Assembly (NCBI GenBank): GCA_946800325.1
Contig: OX326956.1
Location: forward strand, 24,340,356-24,404,355
Length of the DNA: 64,000 nucleotides
Direction: 5' to 3'
DNA from: Luzula sylvatica
Lineage: Eukaryota > Streptophyta > Magnoliopsida > Poales > Juncaceae
Shown here: positions 26,471-37,000 of the stretch, one piece after another
Numbering within the stretch: the stretch's first letter is position 1
Layout: each line of letters opens with the position of its first letter
Program-made: the position numbers and the translations under genes
Notes under the pieces: model-generated
Seen by the model: the letters and a program-made list of their open reading frames with translations, nothing else
Database searches by the model: none
Told to the model about the DNA's origin: nothing

Positions 26471-26473
<3 letters not shown>
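25682..26473. repeat. GC-rich minisatellite, copy A
   Basis: About 18-20 units of 32-45 bp built from GGGCCCGGCCCC, CTTTTTGGGCCGGACC and a variable C-run. The array opens with an uninterrupted C-tract of about 36 (25683-25718). Units next to the (CA)n tract are more degenerate (CTTTTCGGGCC, CTAACCCCC). The near absence of stop codons opens several long frames on both strands; these are not genes. Confidence 0.97.

Positions 26474-26526
<53 letters not shown>
26474..26526. repeat. (CA)n microsatellite
   Basis: About 26 CA dinucleotides joining the minisatellite to the element body. The inverted copy B has a shorter (TG)n at 51404-51432. Confidence 0.95.
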
Positions 26527-26530
<4 letters not shown>

Positions 26531-27534
26531 ATTACATGTTACACATTCACACTTCACATACATTTTCATTATAAACAAGCAATTGGTAAATATCCATCTC
26601 TGAGTGCTCCTCTCGTCCATATGTGCTGACAAATATTTGATGATTGAGGGCTCTGATTCCTTGCCATATTCTCTGATGACACCTAATAAATAAAAGGAAT
26701 AAGAAAAATTAGCACATCTAGAGAATTTAATCAAACTTGCTAAGTGTATAAACTACTTATACACATATCTGGTGTAAACATAGAAATATATAGAAATACT
26801 TGATCCATTATATTCAGAGAATTCAATCAAGCTTCCTAAACTTGCAAGTTTTACAAAAACTGCAAGTTATATCCCAAAAAAAAAATGTAAAAAGTGTTGA
26901 TCGAATATATTCAGAAATGTTGTTTTTTATGGGCCTTAGGAATGAACAAGAGTAAGTATAACACAGAATGAAGGTTTTGAAAAAAAAAATATTCAGAAAT
27001 GCAAGGTTTTGAACAAGAGTAAGTATAACACAGAAAGGTTTTGTAAAAACAATGCAGGTTTGGAATTTTCTTAATTGTTTAAAAAAAAAGAATAGAAAAA
27101 AATGCACAAACACACATGATAAAAAGCATTTAGTTACAACAGAGTGCAAGTTCGGAATTTTCTTCATCGTTTCAAAAAAAGAAAAGAAAAGAACGCACAA
27201 GCATAAAAAAACGCAACAATGGAATGTAGGTTGGGAATTTGTTTCATACAGAGATAAAAAAAAAAAAAGACACAAGCAGAACACGAGAGAACACCAAGGA
27301 TGAGAAATTACGGAGAGGGAACTTACGGAGAGAGAAATTACAGAGGTAAACTCCCTTGCTTCATCGTTTCTGGTCAGCTCATCATTGAATCCATCGAGGG
27401 ATAACTCCATTATCGAACCCCAATGAGAAGAAATTACAGAGGGATAACTCCATTGCTTTTATTACGGAGAGGAAGAAGTTTCTTTCATTAGATCTCTCTC
27501 GCTCACTCTTGATTGAATCCATCTCGTTCTTGTT

Positions 27535-27615
27535 AAGGCTCTCTCTCTCTCTCTCTCTCTCGCTCTCTCTCGCTCGCTCGCTCGCTCTTGATTGAATCCA
27601 TCTCGTTCTTGTTAA

Positions 27616-27650
<35 letters not shown>

Positions 27651-27667
27651 GCGCTCGTTCTTGTCAA

Positions 27668-27736
<69 letters not shown>
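27535..27736. repeat. (TC)n tracts with a duplicated ~73-bp spacer
   Basis: Three TC-rich tracts separated by repeats of the TTGATTGAATCCATCTCG segment (27510 and 27588). Copy B has a single tract (50374-50430, as GA), so the extra tracts arose in copy A or were lost from B. Confidence 0.9.
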
Positions 27737-27783
27737 AATTAGATCTGAAAAATGGAATTGGCGAGAGAGAATGAAAGGGGTTG

Positions 27784-27794
27784 CTTATATAAAG
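27784..27794 (+). promoter_or_regulatory. TATA-like element in composite element A
   Basis: CTTATATAAAG lies downstream of the TC tract and upstream of the captured exons, in the same orientation. The counterpart in copy B is at 50316-50326 (minus). A 65-codon open frame starting at 27752 is shared with copy B but is not recognised as any gene. Confidence 0.45.
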
Positions 27795-27929
27795 AGGAGC
27801 GGATATATCGTACTCATGCGTCTAACGGTCGGGAAGGTCGAGAATATTCGGATCCAGCTGTACCGATCCCAACGTTCGAATTCCGAAATCTGGATTTGAC
27901 CGTTGCAGAACATTCGGATCTCGCATCAC

Positions 27930-28100
27930 CACTACCAATAGCAAATTAGCAATACAATTCGTTATAAAAGGGTCCAATAGCAAATTAGCAAATTAGCAAT
28001 ACAATTCGTTATAAAAGGGTCCAATAGCAAATTAGCAAATTAGCAAATTAGCAATACAATTCTGTCTCGCATCACCACTACCAATAGCAAATTAGCAGAA
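27930..28100. repeat. Nested tandem repeat of CAAATTAGC
   Basis: A ~40-bp unit (AATAGC..AATTCGTTATAAAAGGGTCC) is repeated, and inside successive units the 9-mer CAAATTAGC occurs once, then twice, then three times. Copy B (50085-50185) has fewer units. Confidence 0.85.
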
Positions 28101-28507
28101 CAATTTGCTCATGAGGTCTCTCTATGCAATTAATGATCAGAGAATTCAAAATTTCCATTACATTAACACAATTTTGCTCAAAAGGTCGATCGAATGCTTA
28201 ATTTTCGCATGATTCAGGTACAATCATATGGTTTCCTGAAGCGCATTTCAATCTGGTCTTAGTTCACAGGTATACTTTTTCAATTCGTTAACACAATTTT
28301 GCCTTTATTATATAGAAATAAATATTAGTAAGTTTATCTGTCACGAGATCGAGCTTCACGATTCTTTCTGATTTCTTGATGAATAGAAGGGGATATATAT
28401 ATTTTTTGCAATTTAGGCATAACATAGGGTTGTTTTTGCAAATTTACCATAACTAAATTGTGTAATATTACTGTTGAAATGACATTATTCGAGGAATTGG
28501 TACTCAC

Positions 28508-29035
28508 TCTCCAACACATCAAAAGGGCTCGTTCATGTATTTTGCAAATTTACCATAACTTAATCCTTATTATTGTATTCATTTTTATATTGATTATATT
28601 ATTATTTTATAAAATTTGTTAAATAAACAGGTACCGAAAGTAACTGATTTGGGGCTGAAACCGAGAAAAACCAAAAAGATTGCCGTGATTGGAGGAGGCT
28701 TTTCAGTAAGCTCCAAAAAATAAATAATGGGGCATTTTTCAAATTATATTTATTTTAATATTATTTTTTGAAGATTTGGTGATGTGGCTTCGACATATTT
28801 GCAAATGCATTTAAAGGACGGACTTTTGACTCCCCTTCAACGGAATTATTGTTCAGAATGTCCGTTAAGGTATTGTTTTTACATTTTTTTTTATTTTACC
28901 AAATTAATTAAAATTTAATTATGGACTTGTATGCAAAAGTAATGGTCAAAGGATATTATATATTCGAAAAAGCTAGCAAGCCCAGACCAGATCCAACAAT
29001 TCAATCAAGTATTGAAGAATCTGGAAAAGGTTCTC
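28508..29035 (+). pseudogene. Fragments of peroxisomal multifunctional beta-oxidation protein (AIM1/MFP type), copy A
   Basis: Multifunctional proteins carry enoyl-CoA hydratase and 3-hydroxyacyl-CoA dehydrogenase domains. The retained pieces, in order, are: 28508-28540 (SNTSKGLVHVF); 28631-28702, the linker into the NAD-binding site (KVTDLGLKPRKTKK then IAVIGGG); 28775-28878 (ANAFKGRTFDSP-like); and 28925-29035 (GYYIFEKASKPRPDPT). They are separated by intron-like AT-rich sequence, so the capture was from genomic DNA. Most of the catalytic dehydrogenase domain is missing and no continuous frame joins the pieces. Assignment rests on remembered family motifs; AIM1 fits better than MFP2. Confidence 0.75.
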
Positions 29036-29286
29036 TTGGACTTCAATCTGGAAAGGTTCTCTTGTAATTTTTTGCTTAAATAACCCTAAATTTTGTGCTA
29101 TTTGTTTATATGTCTTGTTAAATACTGAAATTTCAAAAACGTACCGGCCTTCCCACGCAAATGCAATCTTTGATTTCAAATACAGTATTTGAGCCATAAA
29201 TGTACCAGCGTACCAGTCAATACTATCTTGATATCATCATCATAAACACATAATTAAATTAATTAATTCATTCATCTATTTAATTA

Positions 29287-30000
29287 GGGGGGATGGAGAT
29301 CATCGGCGAGAGAAACAATCGGTGGAGTCGCTGCTGGAGCCGTTGCAAAGAAAATCCTCAAACATCACGGCACTAAGGTGAGGGGCCTTTTTGCAATTTT
29401 GAGATAATACAGGGGCCTTTATGTAAATTTGCTGAAAAAATAATTTTACCAGCTATTGGATTATGTGTTGCAAGTGCATAAGGTGGTCATGCCTGGAGGG
29501 ACTGTAGATCACGACGCTCTTGCTATGCACCAGGTTTATTTTAATATTATTATTAATTTTATTATTATATAATATAATTCGTGTTTATAGGGAGGAATCA
29601 AATGGAAAGATAATTAATATGCGAATTGCTTTTAAAGTTCAAACCTACTGCAACTATTATTGTATTTATTTATAAGTATAAATTTAATTTCTTAATTTTT
29701 CTACTTTTTGTTATAATTTAATTACAAAAGAGGATTAATTAATTAATTATTAATGCAGAAAAAGAAGGAACACACTGTAACAAGAGAGAAGGAAGAAACT
29801 GATCTTATTGCAAGGGGTCGTCGCGATCATCGTGTTGTTCCTCGAGGTATAAAACAAATTAATTTTTGTAAAAAGACCCTGGATTATTAATAATTTGCAA
29901 AAAAGCCCTTGAAATAGTATAATTGTATTTATTTTGTACCGGTACCCGATGGTGGCGTTGGCACTGGCGAATCGATTAATGGCGCGAAAAGGACAAAATG
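29287..30000 (+). pseudogene. Fragments of chorismate synthase, copy A
   Basis: Chorismate synthase makes chorismate in the plastid shikimate pathway. Retained pieces: 29287-29382 (GWRSSARETIGGVAAGAVAK, matching the family signature G-x2-SAR-x-T); 29451-29534 (YVLQVHKVVMPGGTVDHDAL); 29590-29660 (INMRIAFK-like, frame disturbed); 29758-29848 (KKKEHTVTREKEETDLIARG then RRDHRVVPR); 29945-30000 (MVALALANRLMA, a C-terminal end). Exon-like pieces are bounded by GT/AG-like sites, but the N-terminal half and the central region are absent. It lies directly downstream of the MFP fragments in the same orientation. Confidence 0.85.
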
Positions 30001-30356
30001 GTCTTCTTCCATTTTCGTCTAATTTTCTAGAGCCTCTTCCAATTGTTAATCATGTTTAAGGCGTGAATCAATCGACCATTTATTTTTGCCTTCTTTTATG
30101 TAATTTATGTTTTTTTTTTTAATATTTTATCTCGAGACTTGTTTTGATATTCATACTAATATTTGTGATTGTTTCAGCACAAAAAAACACAATATTAGAT
30201 TTTGAGCCTGTATCATTTATGCTTGTGCATTTCTTTTCTTTTAACAATGAAGCAGATTCCAAACCTACATTCTTTTAACTATATGATATTTTTTTTCAAA
30301 ATCTTCGTTCTATTTTATACTTGCTCATGTTCATTCCTAAGGCCCATGAAAAACTT

Positions 30357-31065
30357 ATATTTGATTAATGATAAATTTGAAAAATTAGTAGCACATTGAT
30401 CGCACAAAAATAATATTTAAAACGATGGTCACAAATAAGCATTTATATATGATATTTCTGATCATATTTGATATATTGTAATAATCCTTGATTGACAATA
30501 TATTTCATATTTCCAATCATATTTGATATATATATAAGGTAAGTTATTATTGCCGTATTTCGTCCCTTATTTGTGTTCTATTGTTCTGGATTATGTTGTT
30601 ATGAAATTTTGTCCGTTTTGTTTTGTTCAAAACGGGTTTAAGAACATTAAACTCATATATTTGCTACTTAATAGACTTGTAAAGAATGACGTGAAATATA
30701 TTGGGCTTTCAAATAAGGCCCCACAATAATCAATATATTATGGTTCGAAATTTCTAATTGGTACATTCATTTAACGAGTCCATTTGTTAATATGAATCCA
30801 CAAGACAAGAACAGAGAGCCTGGTCATTTCATTCTTGAAATTCTTTTGAGAAAAAATTATATATCTGACAAGATTTAGTAATTGTTTCTGTTTTAAAATT
30901 ATATTATTTGAGTTTCCCAACCAAATTAAATTTTCAAAAAAACAAAAATACCATTTAACAAAATAATTACAAAACGTTGGTTTTTTGGATTTAACCAAGT
31001 TCTAACAAAATAATTCACAATTATTTGTGTATTTTAAATCGGTAAAGAGAACGTGATTTATCTTC
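30357..31065. repeat. NIP-flank-related repeat, minus orientation
   Basis: The reverse complement follows 22100-22700 and 53560-53850: AGCAAATATATGAGTTT.., the AAACAAAACAAAACGGACA region, then GCCCAATATATTTCAC at 30690-30705 and the AAATACCATTTAAC region at 30945. It resumes after the Mutator-like insertion at about 32883. Confidence 0.65.
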
Positions 31066-32882
31066 GGAATTTTTTTCAAAGTAACCAAGTTGGAAAACTT
31101 TATACCCGAAATAACCAAGTTTTGAACATAATTTCCAAAATATCTTTTGCGAGGTTCCATACCTCGCCAGGCGAGCTATCATTCAGCGCCTTTTTTTACG
31201 GGAGTAATTAAGGTGGGTAAACAAAGGCGATGAACCAAACATCGTCAGGCGATGAACCAAACATCGCCTTTTGTTCAAATCTGTCAACTTCAAGAGAAAC
31301 AATTCATCCCCTCCAAAATACACCTGCCGAATTCTCTATTATTTGAATTATTATATTTAATTAATGTGATAATTAAAAAATATAATTAAATATTCATTAA
31401 AATTTATTCAAATTTAAAAATTCGAACGAATATTAATTATGTATTAAGTTAGCAGCTAATATGTAATGGTTACTATTTTAATTAAATATACTAATTAGAA
31501 CATATAAATATTATGATAAAATGTGGATAATTTCGGTTCGTATATTTAATTAAAATGATAAGCAGTACATGTTAGATGTTAACTTAATACGTAATTAATA
31601 ATGGTTCGAATTCATAAATTGGAATAAATTTTACTGAATATTTAATTATATTTTTTAATTAGCACGTAAATTAAATGTAATTGTTCGTAATAGAGGATTC
31701 GGCAGGTACAATTTGGGTGCAATAAAAAAAAAAATCTTTTTTCAAACGTGTCAGTACTAACTTTTAAAAAAAAAATCACTCTCCCCAGAATATACCTGCC
31801 TGCCGAATCCTCCATTACAAACAATTACATTTAATTTACGTGCTAATTAAAAGATATAATTAAATATTCAGTAAAATTTATTCCAATTTATGAATTCGAA
31901 GAATTATTAATTTTGTATTAAGTTAACAGCCAACATGTACTAGTTATTATTTTAATTAAATATACTAATTAAAACATATAAATATTATGATAAAATGTGG
32001 ATAATTTCGGTTCGTATATTTAATTAAAATGATAAGCAGTACATGTTAGCTGTTAACTTAATACGTAATTAATAATTGTTCAAATTCGTAAATTTTAATA
32101 AATTTTACTGAATATTTAAATATATATCTTAATTATCAATATAATTGAACGTAATAACTAAATAATGGATAATTCGGCGGGAACATTTTGGAGTAGAATA
32201 AATTTTTTATATATTTTTTTCAAACCATGTCACGTGTCATATAAAAAAAACAAAAAATTTATTGTACTCCAAAATGTACCCGCCGAATTATCTATTATAT
32301 AGTTATTACGTTCAATTATGTTGATAATTAAAATATATAATTAAATATTCAGTAAAATTTATTCAAATTTACGAATTCGAACCATTATTAATTACGTATT
32401 AAGTTAATAGCTAACATGTACCGCTTATCATTTTAATTAAATATACGAACCGAAATTATCCACATTTTATCATAATATTTATATGTTCTAATTAGTATAT
32501 TTAATTAAAATAGTAACCATTACATATTAGCCGCTAAATTAATACATAATTAATATTCGTTCGAATTCTTAAATTTGAATAAATTTTAATGAATATTTAA
32601 TTATATTTTTTAATTATCACATTAATTAAATATAATAATTCAAATAATAGAGAATTCGGCAGGTGCATTTTGGAGGGGATTAATTGTTTTTCTTGGATTT
32701 GAAAAAAAGGCGATGTTTGGTTCATCGCCTGGCGAGGTATGGAACCTCGCAAAAAAAGGCGCTGAATGATAGCTTGCCTGGCGAGGTATGGAACCTCGCA
32801 AAAGACATTTTGGGAATTATGTTCAAAATTTGGTTATTTCGGATATTAAGTTTGATAACTTGGTTAGTTTGAGAAAATTTCC
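31066..32882. mobile_element. Large fold-back Mutator-like element with three hairpin modules (1)
   Basis: 1,817 bp with long inverted ends: GGAATTTTTTTCAAAGTAAC and, inverted, GGAAATTTTCTCAAACTAAC, then a GCGAGGTTCCATACCTCGCC palindrome in each end. It is flanked by 9-bp repeats TTTATCTTC (31057-31065) and TTTATTTTC (32883-32891), 8 of 9 identical. The interior is three consecutive palindromes of about 0.4 kb: 31311-31718, 31781-32195 and 32264-32677. Each is bounded by CCAAAAT..ACCTGCCGAAT-type sequence and its complement. No transposase. It interrupts the NIP-flank-related repeat; the uninterrupted paralogue is near 41300. Confidence 0.88.
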
Positions 32883-34450
32883 TTTATTTTCTTCATCCAG
32901 AACCTTAACATTAACAAGCAGTGAAATAAAATAATATACTACAAAAACAAATGATGATTTAAGGGTGATCCTACAAACTCTCAATAAACCAAGAAAATGT
33001 GTAGTTACAGCAACGTGACACAAATAAATGAAAACAATATTTTTTTCCAATAACAAATAATTTTTTTCACTAACTAATAAATTCTACAAATAAATAAATT
33101 ATTAGGTATTAGTCAAGGAAGGGCCACAAAGTTCGTTGGCATGAGGATTCGCCGATTCGGATTAGGAAACATGAAATACCACAACAATCAAACCGTGTAT
33201 TTTATCGTTGATATGGAAGATATTTGGCACTATCATTCATCTCATGTGACATTTTTCATCTTTTTACTATAGAAAATCAAATCAAACACTCATTTATTTT
33301 GTCCGATAAAATATCTTTAATTTTCGTCCTTCGATCCACTTTCAATTTCTAATTTTGGACATAAGAAAATAAGAAAAATGATTGTCTCCAATATCCCATA
33401 AAATTGATAGTTCATAATTTGTGGTTTGAACATAAAATCTATTCTTTTGTTGTATTTCCATTCCATACAAGGAAAAGAAAAAGTTACATGAAATCAAATT
33501 ACAAGATGAGTTAGAATGTCAAACAAAATATCTTGGTTTGTTTACTTTACGTGCGTTTATTATTGTATTTCGAACTTAATTTTGTTGTATGTTAGTTTAT
33601 TTATCGAGTTTATGCAAACATGAATGGCGTGAAATTAACTGCTCAATCACATCATGAGTATGTTGCGAGTTTATATAGATATGAATAGTATGAAATTAAC
33701 CACCCAAGTCTAATTAATCATTACAAAACTAAAATATAAAAACATATACAATAAAAATAATGTCGTAATTTATTAATACGTATAATCTTGTTGATCAACC
33801 TTTTCCAACATTAAACCATGCATGATTTTTTTTTTTCCAAAAAACCTCGAAGGCTATTTATATCATGTTCCTTCATTTTTTTTTATCAAAAAATAGCTCC
33901 TTCTTGATGAAGCAATATATTGTCCGGCTATTTATTTTATGGAAACGAATTCATTTTATTTTAAGTTGATTTTTGCAGTTTAAGTCATTTGGGTCAATTC
34001 AAATATTGTATATTTCAATTTATTCCGCTTTGTTCACTTTTTGTTTTGAATAATCGATTAAATTAAATCGACCGAATGATGTATTATATATAGTCAACTT
34101 TTTCATTACGTTAACTTTAAACTTTTTAAATTTTAAATATTTGTCTTGTAATAATATAATCGGTATTTTAATTGAGTAATGATTTTTTCATAAAATGTGA
34201 ATCTCATTAATGATGTTTTGATTTTAAATTAAGGGAGATGATATTTTGAAAGCAATTTTTAAGCGTTGAGCAAAGAGAGGGAATAAAAACCAATAAAAAC
34301 CAATTTACTCTGGTCACTGGTCAGTATTAAGAAGAAAATATTTGCGACCTTGCTTAATTATCAATTGTCGCTGTTAAGTGTCAAAGTATATCAACATATA
34401 TTTTATATAATCTCAAAATACATAAAGGTAGACCGTAGGACATGTCAAGA
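32883..34450. repeat. Segmental repeat S, copy 1 (intact), plus NIP-flank remnant
   Basis: 33140-34450 is closely similar and collinear to 35885-36985 joined to 38440-38625 (copy 2). The intact GGGAGATGATATTTT at 34233-34247 is the empty equivalent of the retrocopy target in copy 2. 32883-33140 continues the NIP-flank-related repeat. Confidence 0.85.
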
Positions 34451-34914
34451 TGAGTAGCCATGGATTGAGTAGGAAATTCGGGATTTCATGAAAAACAAAA
34501 AGAGGTGTTCGGACATGTCTTTCTACACCAACAAAAACCAAGGAAGTTGTGCCAAAAAAGACCAATATGACACATTCTGCCAAGTTTTGAAAAAAGTGGT
34601 CCGATTTGATTTTTTAAGTAGGAAAGGCAGGAAAGTGAGATGGGTCCCACTGAGATGCATTGTATTTGGTATTTTTAAAAATTGATGTGTTGTTTTAAAT
34701 GAACACAGGGGACAAACACATATACATAAGAACATCAAAATTTCATTAAGTGTGATAATTTAATTTAATAAAATTGTAGAAATAAGAAATTTTTAGTTTA
34801 CAAATTTATTTATTCATGAATTAAAAACATTACATGAAAAATAAATAATAATAACTTAAATTGAAAATGCAACTTGAAAGCGATACAACAAAAACAACAA
34901 CAACAAAAAAAAAT
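34451..34914. other. Unassigned sequence beside the Harbinger pseudogene
   Basis: No gene recognised. Two overlapping open frames on opposite strands (34488-34738) have no signature. It may be non-coding sequence of the decayed Harbinger element, but I could not define terminal repeats. Confidence 0.35.
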
Positions 34915-35396
34915 TCATTGTTGGTTAATTATATATCTACTGACGTAGTCTTCCCACATTTTCATAGCAATTTCATCTCGTTTTTTAATACCTGCTAGTC
35001 GTTGATTATTTAGTGATTCGATATTCACTTACAGTGGAACCGCTATGTTGAAATTTTTCTTGGACTGTGCGATTGCTGGCATTTTTAGCAATTGTATAAA
35101 AAAACATTGCTACTTGTTCATCCACTTTTATCTCATCACCATTTTTCAGAACTTATCTATTTTTTAATATTTGAACCAAAGCTTGAAAAACATGAGATTC
35201 CATACGAAATTCGCGTTTCGAACGACATTCATGGCCTTCTAGTACTTCTTTAACCCACATTTCACCTCGCAAGATGGATGCATGGCATGGAATCTTTTGT
35301 GACGATGACGATATATGGTAGTTGATGATTGTATGCCATTATTAGATCTAGCATTTCTTCTTCTTTTTTATTTTTTCGACGAACAAAATGATCCAT
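34915..35396 (-). pseudogene. PIF/Harbinger transposase (ALP1/HARBI1-like), internally deleted
   Basis: Minus-strand reading from ATG at 35396 gives a short N-terminal lead (MDHFVRRKNKKEEEMLDL), then after a frameshift MWVKEVLEGHECRSKREF, VDEQVAMFFYTIAKNASNRT and VQEKFQHSGSTVSEY, the helix-turn-helix-like N-terminal part of plant Harbinger nucleases. After a junction near 35010 the reading passes directly into RDEIAMKMWEDYV and a stop at 34915-34917, which resembles the C-terminal end of the family. The whole DDE catalytic region is therefore missing. There is also an in-frame stop (TAG) after QILKNR. Terminal repeats and a 3-bp target duplication were not identified. Confidence 0.78.
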
Positions 35397-35884
35397 TGTT
35401 GTAGATATGAATATAAAGAGCTATGTATTGAACTTTGATGAATGTAGTTGTGTTTCAAAAATGATAGAGACACCGCTTCATTATATAATGGTTGTGTTAA
35501 AAAAATATGCTCTAAAGATTCTCTAATAATAATTTGTCATTATTAAAAAAAATATTCTTCACTAATATTCTCTAATGATTATATTCCATTATTCTCTATA
35601 ATATTCTATAGTGATTATATGATTAAAAAATAAAAGTGATAGTTACATAATTACATAAGAAATAACATAACTTAGAATATTTTATTCATTTGCTATATCT
35701 AATCCTATGATTTTCATCACACACCTTTTAAACATCCTACACTCAATAGTTTTTGCATATTCCTGCTATCATAGTTTCCTGATATTCATATATTGGTTTC
35801 CTGCAACTACTAGTTTCCTGCAGTTATACAAAACTGACCTAGCAAACACGTCCTAGGAGTTAGGACCAACTTCTTGTCTGTAGC
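35397..35884. other. Unassigned AT-rich sequence
   Basis: Contains repeated ATTCTCTAATGATTAT-like text and a TTTCCTG-rich stretch (35765-35830). Possibly the outer part of the Harbinger derivative. No gene seen. Confidence 0.35.
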
Positions 35885-36985
35885 ATGAGGATTCGGACAG
35901 GCTAATGCAAACATGAAATACCATAACCATCAAACTGTGTATTTTATTGTTGATGTGGAACATATTTGACACTATCATTCATCTCATGTGACATTTTTCA
36001 TCTTTTTACTATCGACAATCAAAAACTCATTTATTTTGTCGGATAAAATATCTTTAATTGTCGTTCTTACATCCACTCAATTTCTAATTTTGGACATAAG
36101 AAAATAAGAAAAATGATTGTCTCCAATATCCCATAAAATTGATAGTTCATAATTTGTGGTTTAAACACAAAATATGTTGTTTTGTTGTATTTCCATTCCA
36201 TACAAGGAAAAGAATTTTTTTCATGAAATTAGATTATAAGATGAGTTAGAATGTCAAACAAAATATCTTGGCTTGTTTACTTTACGTGCGTTTATTATTG
36301 TATGCTATTCGAACTTAATTTTGTTGTATGTTAGTTTATTTATCGAGTTTATGCAAACATGAATGGCGTGAAATTAACTGCTCAATCACATCATGAGTAC
36401 GTTGCGAGTTTATATAGATATGAATAGTATGAAATTAACCACCCAAGTCTAATTAATCATTACAAAACTAAAATATAAAAAACATATATAATAAAAATAA
36501 CGTCGTAATTTATTAATACGTATAATCTTGTTGATCAACCTTTTCCAACATTAAACCATGCATGGTTTCTTTTTTCCAAAAAACCTCAAGGCTATTTTAT
36601 CATGTTCGTTCATTTTTTTTTATCAAAAAATAGCTCCTTCTTGATCAAACAATAGACTGTCGGCTATTTATTTTATGGAAACGAATTGAATCGGTCGAAT
36701 TCATTTTATTTTAAGTTGATTTTTGCAGTTTAAGTCATTTGGGTCAATTCAAATATTGTATATTTCAATTTATTCCGCTTTGTTCACTTTTTGTTTTGAA
36801 TAATCGATTAAATTAAATCGACCGAATGATGTATTATTATATATAGTCAACTTTGTCATTACGCTAACTTTAAACTTTTTAAATTTTAAATATTTGTCTT
36901 GTAATAATATAATCGGTATTTTAATTGAGTAATTATTTTTTCATAAAATGTGAATCTCATTAATGATGTTTTGATTTTAAATTAA

Positions 36986-37000
36986 GGGAGATGATATTTT
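36986..37000. repeat. Left 15-bp target-site duplication of the retrocopy
   Basis: GGGAGATGATATTTT, identical to 38425-38439 and present once at the empty site 34233-34247. Confidence 0.95.

Larger units (their letters stand above)
25660..30356 (+). mobile_element. Composite gene-capturing element, copy A
   Basis: Ordered contents: GC-rich minisatellite (25682-26473), (CA)n (26474-26526), AT-rich body, (TC)n tracts, a TATA-containing segment (27784), fragments of a beta-oxidation multifunctional protein (28508-29035), fragments of chorismate synthase (29287-30000) and a right terminal sequence. Copy B at 48130-52145 repeats this order in inverted orientation. The right end (30170-30356) is an inverted, diverged copy of 26930-27260, with termini GTTTTTCATGGGCCTTAGG and GTTTTTTATGGGCCTTAGG. 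This resembles a Pack-MULE, but the minisatellite lies outside the inverted pair, so the true borders and class are open. At 30357 the NIP-flank-related repeat resumes abruptly. Confidence 0.7.

Noticed and set aside
25606..26734. Very long open frames (250-360 codons) on both strands in the GC-rich array
   Set aside because: They arise from stop-free G/C tandem repeats: all are Pro/Gly/Arg repeats in several frames at once, with no family signature.
26823..27410. 195-codon minus-strand open frame in composite element A
   Set aside because: F/L/S/C-rich low-complexity translation of T-rich repeats. The reading in copy B is broken and no family was recognised.
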